This document shows, one piece after another, positions 8,518-17,400 of a stretch of 64,000 nucleotides of DNA. Within the stretch, counting starts at the first letter, position 1. The number at the start of each line of letters is the position of its first letter. The notes below the pieces were generated by a model, which did no database searches, was not told the origin of the DNA, and was given only the letters and a program-made list of their open reading frames with translations. This DNA is from CATQHD01 sp965202675 (lineage in GTDB: Bacteria; Actinomycetota; Acidimicrobiia; Spongiisociales; Spongiisociaceae): contig OZ241842.1 in assembly GCA_965202675.1 (NCBI GenBank), forward strand, positions 496,001 to 560,000. Reading direction: 5' to 3'. A program made the position numbers and the translations under genes.

Positions 8518-8556
8518 TCGGGGCCCGGGTTACGGGTTACGGACCACGGGCCCCGA
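8518..8556. other. strong GC hairpin between defence genes
   Basis: A perfect 10-bp stem (TCGGGGCCCG at 8518-8527, CGGGCCCCGA at 8547-8556) closes a 19-base loop that contains the direct repeat GGTTACGGGTTACGG. It lies between the helicase operon (ending 8725, minus) and the ATPase gene (starting 8460, minus). There is no following T-run, so it is not a classical terminator; it may protect RNA ends or mark a recombination site. Confidence 0.4.
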
Positions 8557-8724
8557 CCAGGTTAGACCGATGCGCCTCGGTGACCCGAAACGACTCACAG
8601 CCCAGGAAAGAAGAAGATAGCAACCCGCATAATGATTTGTCAAACACCTTGAGGCAGCAGCCGTTGTTTCACCAACCGGGCCCGCGATGCATTCCGACTC
8701 GGCTGACGCCCAACCGGGCGCAGG

Positions 8725-11700
8725 TCAGGGGGTGAGGGCCAGCCAGCACACCAGGTGGACGTCTTCGGGGGTGATCTCTGGCAGGGGGCTGGGGGGCGTG
8801 AAGGGCTCCAGGCCCAGCCTGCGGACTACCTCGTAGACGGCCTCGGCCTGCGCAGGCGGGTCTTCGCTGCTCCGCAGGGCGGCGCGGAAGGTGCGGATGG
8901 TGCGCTGCGGGTAGGGCGCCCTGATGCTGTCCACCGCTTGGTCTACCTCGTCCTGGGTCAGCCGCGCCGGAGGGCGGGAGCGCAGCGCCTCGGCGGCCCG
9001 GGCCAGCAGGGGCGGAACCCTGGGCTCCAGGTTGGCCTTGTCCGCCATGAAGTTCCACTTCTCCACTATGTCGGCCCGGGCGGCCTCCCAGGCGTCGAAG
9101 GCGCCCCGGTGCGTCCGGTCGTCCATCGCCCGGGGCGTGTCCGGCCCCAGGGGCGGGCGGGCCAGGTCGAGGCAGGCCAGCGTATCGGACGAGGGTTCCC
9201 CGCCCTCCCCTACGCCCGGGCCGACCCAGCGGAACAGCGCCTGGGGCCAGTCGCCCACCCGGGCGCAGAACACGTAACCCGCCCGGCCGCCGCCTCCCCC
9301 CGAACCGGCCGGGAAGGCCGCCGGGCGCGCCATCCCCGACCCCGACCCCCAGGGCAGCCGCTCGAACCCTGCGCGCAGCCCCTGCTCCACCGCCCGGCGC
9401 AGCTCCTGGCGGTATTCCTCCCCCGACAGCGCCCCCCGGGCGGTTCCGCCCCGCTCGAACAGGGCGGCGTCCTCCCGCCGGAGGCGCTCGATCTCCTCCC
9501 TGGTCTCGGTGAACTCGATGTCCCGCCCCGCCAGCTCGGGCAGCACCTCGCCGACGCCGATGCTGGCGGCCGCCTGCTTGATCTTGCTGTGCAGCCGCTC
9601 CTCAAGTTTCAGCAGGTCGTCCAGCCGGGCGTCGGGGAACACGCACCGGACGACCACCTCCTGATGGAACGAGCCGATCCGGTCGATACGCCCGTGCCGC
9701 TGCACCAGCCTCATCGGGTTCCACGGCAGGTCGTAGTTGATGATGTGGCCGGCCTGCTGCAGGTTCACCCCCTCGGCCAGCACATCGGTGGTAACCAGGA
9801 TGTCGTACAGGTCATCGTCCTCCCCCGACGGCGCGTCGGCGGTCAGCGGGGCGAACCCCCACACGGCCTCCTGCTTGCCCGCCCGCCCCCGACGGCCCGA
9901 CAGCGAGGCGATCCGGCCCCGGTAGGGCGCCAGCCGCCCGTCGGCCTCGACCGCCTTCTCCAGATGCCCATATATCCAGTCCACCGTGTCGGCGTAGTAG
10001 CTGAAGATCAACACCTTCCGCCGGTTGCGGACATCGGCGGCCCCGATCCCCTCCGCCTCGGCCCCGGCGGCGATCTCGGCCAGCTGCTCGACCAGCTCGG
10101 CCAGGGTGGGGTCGTCGGAGCGGGCGACCGTGCGGGCCTCGGCGGCGAAGGAGAGCAGCAGCTCGCGGTCGCCCGCCGCGTACTCCCGCAGGCGCTCGAC
10201 CCGGTAGTCGTCGGCGTCCTCGGTTACCCCGGCGTGGGTGTCGAGGTACTCGTGCACCTCGTCCATGTCGTCGGAGTCGGCGGCCATCCAGTCGGCCAGC
10301 GCCTGCCCCGTCGCCACCCGCCCGTTGTCCAGCAGCGACAGGAATGCCCCGTGGCTGTCGGCCATCCGCTCGCAGGTGTTGGCGAAGGCGTGGGGCGACG
10401 ACTCGAACCGCTTCAGCAGCCCCGACCGCAGCAGCCCGGCCAGCTGCAGCTCGTAGGTGTCCACATCGTTGTCGAGCCGGTGCTGCGACGGGGCGTACCT
10501 GGCCAGGGTGAGGACGCCGGGGGCGCCGAGGCCGCCGGGCCCGCCGGACTCGGCCTCCGGGTCGAGCGCCGCCGCGAACCGGTCGAAGAAGCCGGGCAGC
10601 ACCGAGTCGAGGTCGTAGGTGACCCGGCGCACCCTGGGGGTGGGGAAGGCGATCGCCGTCTCCTCCCCGCCGACGACAATCGAGTCGTTCGGGTAATAGC
10701 GCTTCACGAACGAGCGGGTGCGGCGCACCGCCACCGCATCGAGCACGTCGAAGAGGTGCTCCGGGGTGAGGTCGTCGGGGTTGAGGGCCATCGCCCGGGC
10801 GAAGTGGTCCCGCAGCGACCGGATGCCCGCGTCGGCGAAGGCGGCGTCGTTGCGGATGAAGTAGCCGAGCTGGTGGTAGAGGTCCCACAGGCTGTTGTTC
10901 ACGGGGGTGGCGGTGAGCATCACCAGCATCTTGGGCGGCGACCCGGCCAGCAGGCGGCGCAGGGCCTCGGCCCGTTGCGTGGACGGGTTGCGCAGGTTGT
11001 GGGCCTCGTCGACCACCACCATGGCGTAGTCGTTGATGTCCTTGGCCTCGAGCCTGGCCCCGGCGGCGTGGTCGGGGTTCAACCGGGAGTCGGCCATGAG
11101 ATCCTCGTAGGAGACCAGCTCCATCGGCAGATTGAACTCGCTGCGGAAAGCCCGCCAGGGGCCGTCGCGCAGGGTGGCGGGGGCGACCACCAGCACCCGC
11201 TGCCGCCGTCCGAGCGCCGCCTCCCTGATCAGCTCCCCGGCCAGGTAGGTCTTGCCCAGCCCCACCTCGTCGGCGACCAGCACCCCGTTGCGCTCCGCCA
11301 GGATGCGCTTGGCCCGCCACAGCCCGTCGGTCTGGAAGGAAGTGAGATGGATCTGCGGGGCGCCCTCCGCCTCGGCCTCGGCTACGAGCTCGGCGCCGTA
11401 GCGCTCCCACAGCATCCGCAGGTAGACGAGATGCGGCGGATGCGGCTCGAAGCGGGCCTCGAACAGGGCGGCCAGGTCGTAGTCGGCGGCCTCCCCCCAG
11501 AGCTCGTCGAACCACTCCCCCACCCGGCCCACCACATGGGGCGAGTAGTTGCCCAGGTTCAGCTCCAGGTTGGAGGACAGGCCCGCCCGGGTGAAGTTGG
11601 ACGACCCGGCCACCACCCCGTGCGACCGGTCGGCCACCAGGAAGGCCTTGCCGTGCAGGAAGCGCTCCTCCAGCCGCCGCACCTGCACCCGCCCCGAACG

Positions 11701-12114
11701 GAGCCAGCCGACCAGCCGCCGGGCGCCGCCGTCCGCCTCGACCGAGAAGCCGAGCAGATCCCGCTCGGCGGCCAGGTCGCGCTCGTGTCCCTCCAGAGCC
11801 CGGCGCAGGCGGGTGCGGGCCGCCCGCTCCGGCCTGACCGACTCCTCCCCCAGCCTCCGCCGGCGGTTCTCCGGCGGGACCGGCTCCGCGCCCAGCAGGA
11901 GCCGCACCCCTTTGACGCGGTCGAGCGAGTCGGCCAGCAGCGAGTAGCCGCCCAGGTTGAAATAGGCGGTGGCGATGTCGAGCCGGGCGCCGCCCACGAA
12001 CCCGTCGGCCGCATGGGAGATGAACCCGTTGAGCGAGTCGGCCACCGTCCGGCCGCCCCGATTGACGGCAAGCTCGGGCTTCGGTTCAGGGACCTGTTCG
12101 ACGGGTCGGCTCAC
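8725..12114 (-). CDS. PLD-nuclease / SNF2-type helicase fusion
   Basis: This large protein of about 1129 residues joins two parts. Residues about 20-220 hold a phospholipase D-like nuclease domain with a single HKD motif (H-G-K-x5-D) followed by GSSNFTRAGL. Residues about 260-900 are an SF2/SNF2 helicase: Walker A ADEVGLGKT, DEAH box VVVDEAHNLRN, TATPVNNS, and C-terminal VTTDVLAEGVNLQ and QRHGRIDRIG. The preferred start is the GTG at 12114, overlapping the stop of the RAMA gene (GTGA); the frame is open to a TTG at 12144. It resembles the SNF2 (DrmD) and PLD (DrmC) components of DISARM joined in one chain. GC is high, unlike the RAMA genes before it. Confidence 0.85.
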   Translation of the reverse strand: MSRPVEQVPEPKPELAVNRGGRTVADSLNGFISHAADGFVGGARLDIATAYFNLGGYSLLADSLDRVKGVRLLLGAEPVPPENRRRRLGEESVRPERAARTRLRRALEGHERDLAAERDLLGFSVEADGGARRLVGWLRSGRVQVRRLEERFLHGKAFLVADRSHGVVAGSSNFTRAGLSSNLELNLGNYSPHVVGRVGEWFDELWGEAADYDLAALFEARFEPHPPHLVYLRMLWERYGAELVAEAEAEGAPQIHLTSFQTDGLWRAKRILAERNGVLVADEVGLGKTYLAGELIREAALGRRQRVLVVAPATLRDGPWRAFRSEFNLPMELVSYEDLMADSRLNPDHAAGARLEAKDINDYAMVVVDEAHNLRNPSTQRAEALRRLLAGSPPKMLVMLTATPVNNSLWDLYHQLGYFIRNDAAFADAGIRSLRDHFARAMALNPDDLTPEHLFDVLDAVAVRRTRSFVKRYYPNDSIVVGGEETAIAFPTPRVRRVTYDLDSVLPGFFDRFAAALDPEAESGGPGGLGAPGVLTLARYAPSQHRLDNDVDTYELQLAGLLRSGLLKRFESSPHAFANTCERMADSHGAFLSLLDNGRVATGQALADWMAADSDDMDEVHEYLDTHAGVTEDADDYRVERLREYAAGDRELLLSFAAEARTVARSDDPTLAELVEQLAEIAAGAEAEGIGAADVRNRRKVLIFSYYADTVDWIYGHLEKAVEADGRLAPYRGRIASLSGRRGRAGKQEAVWGFAPLTADAPSGEDDDLYDILVTTDVLAEGVNLQQAGHIINYDLPWNPMRLVQRHGRIDRIGSFHQEVVVRCVFPDARLDDLLKLEERLHSKIKQAAASIGVGEVLPELAGRDIEFTETREEIERLRREDAALFERGGTARGALSGEEYRQELRRAVEQGLRAGFERLPWGSGSGMARPAAFPAGSGGGGGRAGYVFCARVGDWPQALFRWVGPGVGEGGEPSSDTLACLDLARPPLGPDTPRAMDDRTHRGAFDAWEAARADIVEKWNFMADKANLEPRVPPLLARAAEALRSRPPARLTQDEVDQAVDSIRAPYPQRTIRTFRAALRSSEDPPAQAEAVYEVVRRLGLEPFTPPSPLPEITPEDVHLVCWLALTP

Positions 12115-12839
12115 CAGTTGTTGGTTCTGCACCACTCGAACCAATGGACGAGATGACTCCGATACGACCTTAGCGTGCTATCTGTATAACGGTATCCAAT
12201 ATTCTTCTGCCGTACTTCCATGTATTTCTCAGCCCTGGCATCATTGTGAACCCCGGGCTCCAAACCTTCACTCAGAGCGTACTCAACCCACCCTAAAGCA
12301 ATCCTGCGTTTCTCTTTAATAAAACCAGGAATATAACCGTGATCATCACCCAGAAAACGCGTGGCCCGCAATATCCACCGGAGGTCAGCCAGGCTTTTGC
12401 CATCTCGTAACTTCCAAGTAGCCCAGCCGTTACACTCGCGACCGATCACCCATCTACCGGCTGCTGATGGTGTATCTTCCTGGTGTCCATCGATTTCAAT
12501 CTTTCCGTCCACAGTAATTGTGCCATACCGATCCACATTTTGGTGCCTCAGAGTGAGAACCGTACCAATCTGTATCAGACCTTCTTCCATTAGATCGGCA
12601 ATAGTCTCAGGATAACTCCTTTTCTTTACTAGTTGTTGAATAGACCTTTGCCTCCTTTTTTTATTAGATGGTCTGGACGAAGTTATTGTGGAAGGCAGAA
12701 GGTTGGCAAGGCGAATTGCTGCTTCTCTCGACAGCCGAGCTTCTACTCCATCAATAGTCAGTACGAACTCATCTGCCTGACGGTGCAGAACTATAGTACT
12801 GCCGTCTATGCATCCAATATATTCTGGTTGTTGTGTCAT
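12111..12839 (-). CDS. RAMA-domain protein, paralogue 2
   Basis: This 242-residue protein is a paralogue of its upstream neighbour. Layout: an N-terminal segment beginning MTQQPEYIG (about 1-50), a linker, a central RAMA domain (about 80-155; GLIQIGTVL, then ITVDGKI, SAAGRWV, NGWATWKL, LADLRW) and a C-terminal segment with a W-V-E-Y-A-L core. RAMA domains accompany restriction and adenine-methylase proteins and are predicted to recognise modified DNA. Start ATG at 12839, 47 bp after paralogue 1; its stop overlaps the helicase start. GC is low. The exact role is inferred from the operon. Confidence 0.7.
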   Translation of the reverse strand: MTQQPEYIGCIDGSTIVLHRQADEFVLTIDGVEARLSREAAIRLANLLPSTITSSRPSNKKRRQRSIQQLVKKRSYPETIADLMEEGLIQIGTVLTLRHQNVDRYGTITVDGKIEIDGHQEDTPSAAGRWVIGRECNGWATWKLRDGKSLADLRWILRATRFLGDDHGYIPGFIKEKRRIALGWVEYALSEGLEPGVHNDARAEKYMEVRQKNIGYRYTDSTLRSYRSHLVHWFEWCRTNNW

Positions 12840-12886
12840 GTTATCCTCCTGTAGTATTCAAGGGGCTGGAGATCCATACTAAATCA

Positions 12887-13597
12887 TCAAGCACCGCCGT
12901 AATAATTAAACCAGTGGCGGAGATGACGCCGATAGCTGGCGAGAGTTTTTTCCTTGTAACGATTATCACTATACAACTGCCTATTTTCCAGGTAGTTTTC
13001 GATGGCTAATTCGTTACGTACCCCCGGATTTAATCTTTTTCTCAAGGCGTAATCTACCCAGCCCATAGCAATCATCTGCTTCTCTCGCGCTGTTGATTCA
13101 GAATATCCATGGTTTTCACCCGGAAACCATTTGGCTCGCAACATCCATCGAAGATCAACCAGCCGACGTCCACCATGTACTCTCCATTCCTTCCATCCAT
13201 TGCAAGTTTTACCGGTCACCCGCTGACCAGCCGCTGAAGGAGAACCTTCCCTGTACCCATCAACAACAATCTTTCCATCTACAGTAACCGTACCTAATCG
13301 GTCCGTGTTTTGGTGCCTCATAGTGAGAACAGTACCAACCTGTATCAGCCCTTCTTCCAGTAAGTGGGCGATAGTCGCTCGCTTTGTCGGCGGTGGCGGT
13401 TGAACGGGCTCAGGTTTATCGTGATGCATCGGTATAGAAGCAGTAGATTGCAAAATATTGGCAAGGCGGGAAGCATCTACTGCCGAAAGCCGGATTTCTA
13501 CTCCGCCCAAGACGAGGATTACCTCATCAGAACGACGGCTTATAACGATGGTGGTGCTACCTTCAATACTCCCGAGATATTCTGATTGTTGGGTCAT
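12887..13597 (-). CDS. RAMA-domain protein, paralogue 1
   Basis: This 236-residue protein has the same layout as the next gene: N-terminal MTQQSEYLGSIEGS segment, a Gln/Pro-rich linker near 60-70, a RAMA domain (LIQVGTVLTMRHQN, GKIVVDG, SAAGQRV, NGWKEWRV, LVDLRWML) and the same C-terminal segment (MGWVDYALRKRLNPGV). It starts at an ATG overlapping the stop of the methyltransferase C-terminal frame by 4 bp, showing translational coupling. Tandem paralogues with the same domain order suggest two readers of the same or related DNA mark. Confidence 0.7.
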   Translation of the reverse strand: MTQQSEYLGSIEGSTTIVISRRSDEVILVLGGVEIRLSAVDASRLANILQSTASIPMHHDKPEPVQPPPPTKRATIAHLLEEGLIQVGTVLTMRHQNTDRLGTVTVDGKIVVDGYREGSPSAAGQRVTGKTCNGWKEWRVHGGRRLVDLRWMLRAKWFPGENHGYSESTAREKQMIAMGWVDYALRKRLNPGVRNELAIENYLENRQLYSDNRYKEKTLASYRRHLRHWFNYYGGA

Positions 13598-14487
13598 TTG
13601 ATCCTCCTGAAGTGTTTGAGCACCGCTTTGTGTCGCTCCGAGTAGTCCGTCTTTGTGTGAAAGGTCTCATAAAGCACTGAGAGATCGCTCTCATCAAGCC
13701 CGTAGAGATAGGCAACACAGGCATCCAGCTCACAAATGAGATCCCGTTTGGTTTCCTCGTCAGTAACCGACCCGACAGGAACACCCACCGCTTCTGCCCA
13801 CTTTGTGAAACGATCATCTACTGCTGCCAGCCGACCTGAAATATCTACTACCTTCTGAGCTATTGGATCGTTATCAAGATCAGCATCAGGAATCGGAAAG
13901 TTATTGAGTAAATGAAAAGTTAGATTAAGTGCTATCACTCTACGGGCATACCAGTCCAATATCATTGAGGAGAGTACACCAAGTAAGAATGCTTCATCTT
14001 GTTCATCTCCCTTTGTAAGGAGGAGATATGGAGCATGATCTGCGATTACTAGCTCTCCGGGCACGAGTACAACTATAACTGTTCTTGAGTCGATACTATT
14101 AGTTACTTTGCGGATAGCAATACGCGGCCGTAAGCATGGTAGGGTGTCCTGATCGTCGATCCACTCTTGAGCAAACTCATTAAACGGTGACCTGGTATGT
14201 TTGTGCTGAGTTTGACGCTTCTGGTAAAGATGTTCGGTGATCATCATGGAGTCTACTGAGGCATAGTAAACACCCGAATCTGGTAACCATAAGTTGAATG
14301 ACTCGCCTTTATAAACCGGCCAGTAACCTGTAGCGCCGCTCATGAAACACTGTCCCATGTCGAGGATAAAGCGGTGCTTGTCGTTTGTTGAATCGACCTC
14401 GCGATGCGGGCGGACTCGCCACCGTCGAGAACGAACCTGTGCTTGTCCGCAGTAGAGTGCATTTCGGATACCGGGCGAACTCGCCAT
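13594..14487 (-). CDS. C-terminal frame of the phase-variable methyltransferase
   Basis: This 297-codon frame continues the methyltransferase after the repeat tract but lies in another frame (codon positions 0 mod 3 against 2 mod 3). It encodes the target-recognition-like C-terminus (SRRWRVRPHREV, YWPVYKGESFNLW, LNLTFHLLNNFPIPDADLD), which is the usual end of Eco57I/PglX-type enzymes. It has an ATG at 14487 but no good ribosome site, and the frame is open through the whole repeat tract. Loss of one 5-bp unit (or gain of two) would fuse it to the upstream 1100-codon frame. Its stop overlaps the first RAMA gene by 4 bp. Confidence 0.7.
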   Translation of the reverse strand: MASSPGIRNALYCGQAQVRSRRWRVRPHREVDSTNDKHRFILDMGQCFMSGATGYWPVYKGESFNLWLPDSGVYYASVDSMMITEHLYQKRQTQHKHTRSPFNEFAQEWIDDQDTLPCLRPRIAIRKVTNSIDSRTVIVVLVPGELVIADHAPYLLLTKGDEQDEAFLLGVLSSMILDWYARRVIALNLTFHLLNNFPIPDADLDNDPIAQKVVDISGRLAAVDDRFTKWAEAVGVPVGSVTDEETKRDLICELDACVAYLYGLDESDLSVLYETFHTKTDYSERHKAVLKHFRRIK

Positions 14488-17400
14488 CTTTGGTATACTG
14501 GTTGGGTTGGGTTGGGTTGGGTTGGGTTGGGTTGGGTTGGGTTGGGTTGGGTTGGGTTGGGTTGGGTTGGGTTGGGTTGGGTTGGGTTGGGTTGGGTTGG
14601 GTTGGTATCAAGACGTGGATGTAACCTAAGCTTCCTGAACAAGCGGAGCGCGCCGGAATGATTAGGAATCTGAGGGAAACTTGCGTCATCTGACCACGAT
14701 AGGAACTCCAATGTCAGTATGGGCTCATTATAACGTTCCTTGCGCGCCTGGTAATCAATATAATTGGAAAACGGACCATTCAAGCTGATAGCTCGATCCT
14801 CATCGTCAGTCTTGTGAAGAGACGTCAACGTTATTAAGTACTGACTGTGCACATCCTCAAAAACCCATCCTCCTGTATTCAGCAAAGTCGTGATTTGTTC
14901 GAAGGTTCCACCTTGCACCACCTCCTTACGCCAATGCTCAGACCCCTTTGCCTGAAGCACTGTGCGGGGTAATACCAAGCCTGCAGTACCTCTATCTCGA
15001 ATAAGTTGCCAATTACGCCAAGCGAACGCTTCGTACAAGTCTGTGTCCCCCGGACCAAGGTCGAAGGTCCTACGAATCAAGCCAGCCAGCCTCCTTTTTT
15101 CCTCTATATCGGATTGATATTCTGGCTCCAAATCAGGACGGGATCGACGCATCGCGTCTATCACGGCATTCATCTTGCCCACCGACAAAGCCCTGATGCC
15201 TGGTTCGTGTCTCCCCCACCACTTTTGTTTCTCCACCTTTACCGTCTCCCACGGTGGGTTGCCGATAAGACAGTCGAATCCGGGGCGCTCTCGCAGAAAC
15301 ACCTCTGGGAAGGCGGCCGGGAAATGAACCGGCTGGAAGGTGCCAACCGCTTCGGTCACTTCCTCCAGCCCGCTCAGCTCCACGAAAGTGTCCTCGTCGT
15401 AGTTCTCGGGCAGCGGGAGGGCACCCGCCCGGTGGGCGGTCAGCACGTCGAACAGCGCCTTGGCCGGAGCCACGGCCTGTTGGGCTTCTTCGTGGGCGGC
15501 GCGGGCTTGGTCGATCTCCCGCTTGGTGGCGTCGGAGGTGCGGGCCAGGCGGCGCAGCGATTCCTCGGCCCGGGCCAGCAACTCTTCGAGCTGGCTGCGG
15601 AACAGGCTGGGGGCCTGCGGGTCGGCGTCGGGTTCGAATGCGGCCACCGCCTCATCGAGTCCGCCCACCCCGGTGAGGCTGTCGCCGCACACCAGGTTGT
15701 GGTCGAGGAACGACAACGGCAGGCCGGGGACAAAGGTGTGCACCCATATGGCCAGGCGGGCCAGCTCCACTGCCACCCGGTTCAGGTCCACCCCGTACAC
15801 GCAATGCCGGGCGACCGAGCGGCGCAGGAGGGATCCGGTCTCGACCTCGGCGCCGGCCTCCAGCTCGCCCAACGATTCGAGCGCCGTTTTGCGCAGGCGG
15901 TTCAGCTCGTCGGTCACGGCCGGGACGGGGTTCATGGTCAGCCAGGCCGAGAGTTTGGCCTCGATGCGGTCGAGGGCCGCCACCAGGAAGTGGCCTGACC
16001 CCATGGCGATGTCGGCGCATCGGAAGTCGAAGAAGGCCCGGGCCAACGCGGCTTCGTCGCCCGCCTCCCGCAGCCGGGCGAGCCGGGCGATGTGACCGTC
16101 CAGCGCCGGTTCCAGGGCGTGGTCTAACAGGTGCTCCACGGCGAAGGGCTTGGTGAAGTAGCTGCCGGTGGCCTTGCGCACCCCCGACCGGTTGTACAGG
16201 AACACCGCACCGGCTTCCACCTCCGCTGGCACCCCCTCTGCAGCCGGGGCGTACATTTCCTTGCCTTTGACCTTGCGGACAGTGAGGTCGTCCTGCGCCA
16301 CGAACAGGCGCGACTCGAGTAGCCCTTCGTAGATGGTTCCGAACTCGCGCACCGACAGCGACCGGAAATCAACCGGGCCCTCCTCACCGTCGGGGCCCCG
16401 GTCGATGAGCAGGCGCGCCAGGGCCGGGGCGAACTCGGCGTCGGTGAGCCGCAGGGAGGCCAGCGCCGCCCCCGCCGGGCTCATGTCCGGGTCCTCGGAG
16501 AAGAGGCCGCCGTCGTAGGCGGGCACGCCCCAGCCGATGTTTCCATGATCGACCGCCCGCCAGAGTTGCCGGCAGTCGTCCCAGAGGACGGTGGCCCGGT
16601 CGTCGTAGCGATCCCGGCCGGTGCGTTTGTCCTCCAGCAGCCGGACGGCCATCTGGGTGAGGGAGTGGTCGCGGTAGTGGTGGTTGCTGCTGTACGGGAG
16701 GAGCTCCTTGTCCTCGGCGTAGGCCACGAAGAGCAGCCGGAACAGGATCACCATGACCTGCTCGTAGGCCTCCTCCAGTTCCTTGTCGGCGGGGTACGTA
16801 CCCATCCTGGCTGCTATCGCCTTGGCCAGGGCCGGGACCGCCTCGAAGTAGACCCGCTCCCGCAGCCGCTCGGCCAGCTCGGCGGCGAACCTGGTGGAGC
16901 CGTCCAGTATCTTCTCCAGCGTCCCGCCGCCGTCGAGGGCCTCGGACGAGAAGAGCATGGCCAGGTATCCGGCCTTGTCCCGGGGCAGCAGGGCCAGGTT
17001 CAGCTCCACGAAGGTCTCGGCCCGGCCCTTGCGCCCCACGCCGGTGTCGGGCCGGGCGGCGTAGAGGCGTATCTCCGAGGAGCGGGTCAGGATCACCCAG
17101 TCGACGTGCCTCTGGTCGGCGACGGCCAGCCCCTGCGACACGGGGGTGGCGCCGTCGAAGCGCTCCGCCGGGGCGTCGAACATCTCCTCATCGTCACAGA
17201 ACACGGCCACGGCCCGGCTGCGCCCTTCGATGGTGAGCATCCAGGTGTTGACGCTGAGGTCCTCCACCCCGTACCCCAGCCCCTCCACCAGCCGGCGGCC
17301 CCTCGAGGCGAGCAGGGGCGCGGAGCGGCTGACCGCCTCCGGCCATTCGGTCATCTCCGGCACCCCGGCCCGCAGCTCCCAGGTGGCCAGCAGCCCGGCG

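Noticed and set aside
8755..12156. 1133-codon plus-strand open frame opposite the helicase
   Set aside because: It is a compositional shadow: no protein motifs, rich in Gly/Arg/Pro/Gln, exactly antisense to a gene with clear helicase motifs.
14500..14605. Telomere-like (GGGTT)n end or low-complexity assembly artefact
   Set aside because: It lies inside one coding sequence with matching protein on both sides. An assembly length error remains possible but not a telomere.
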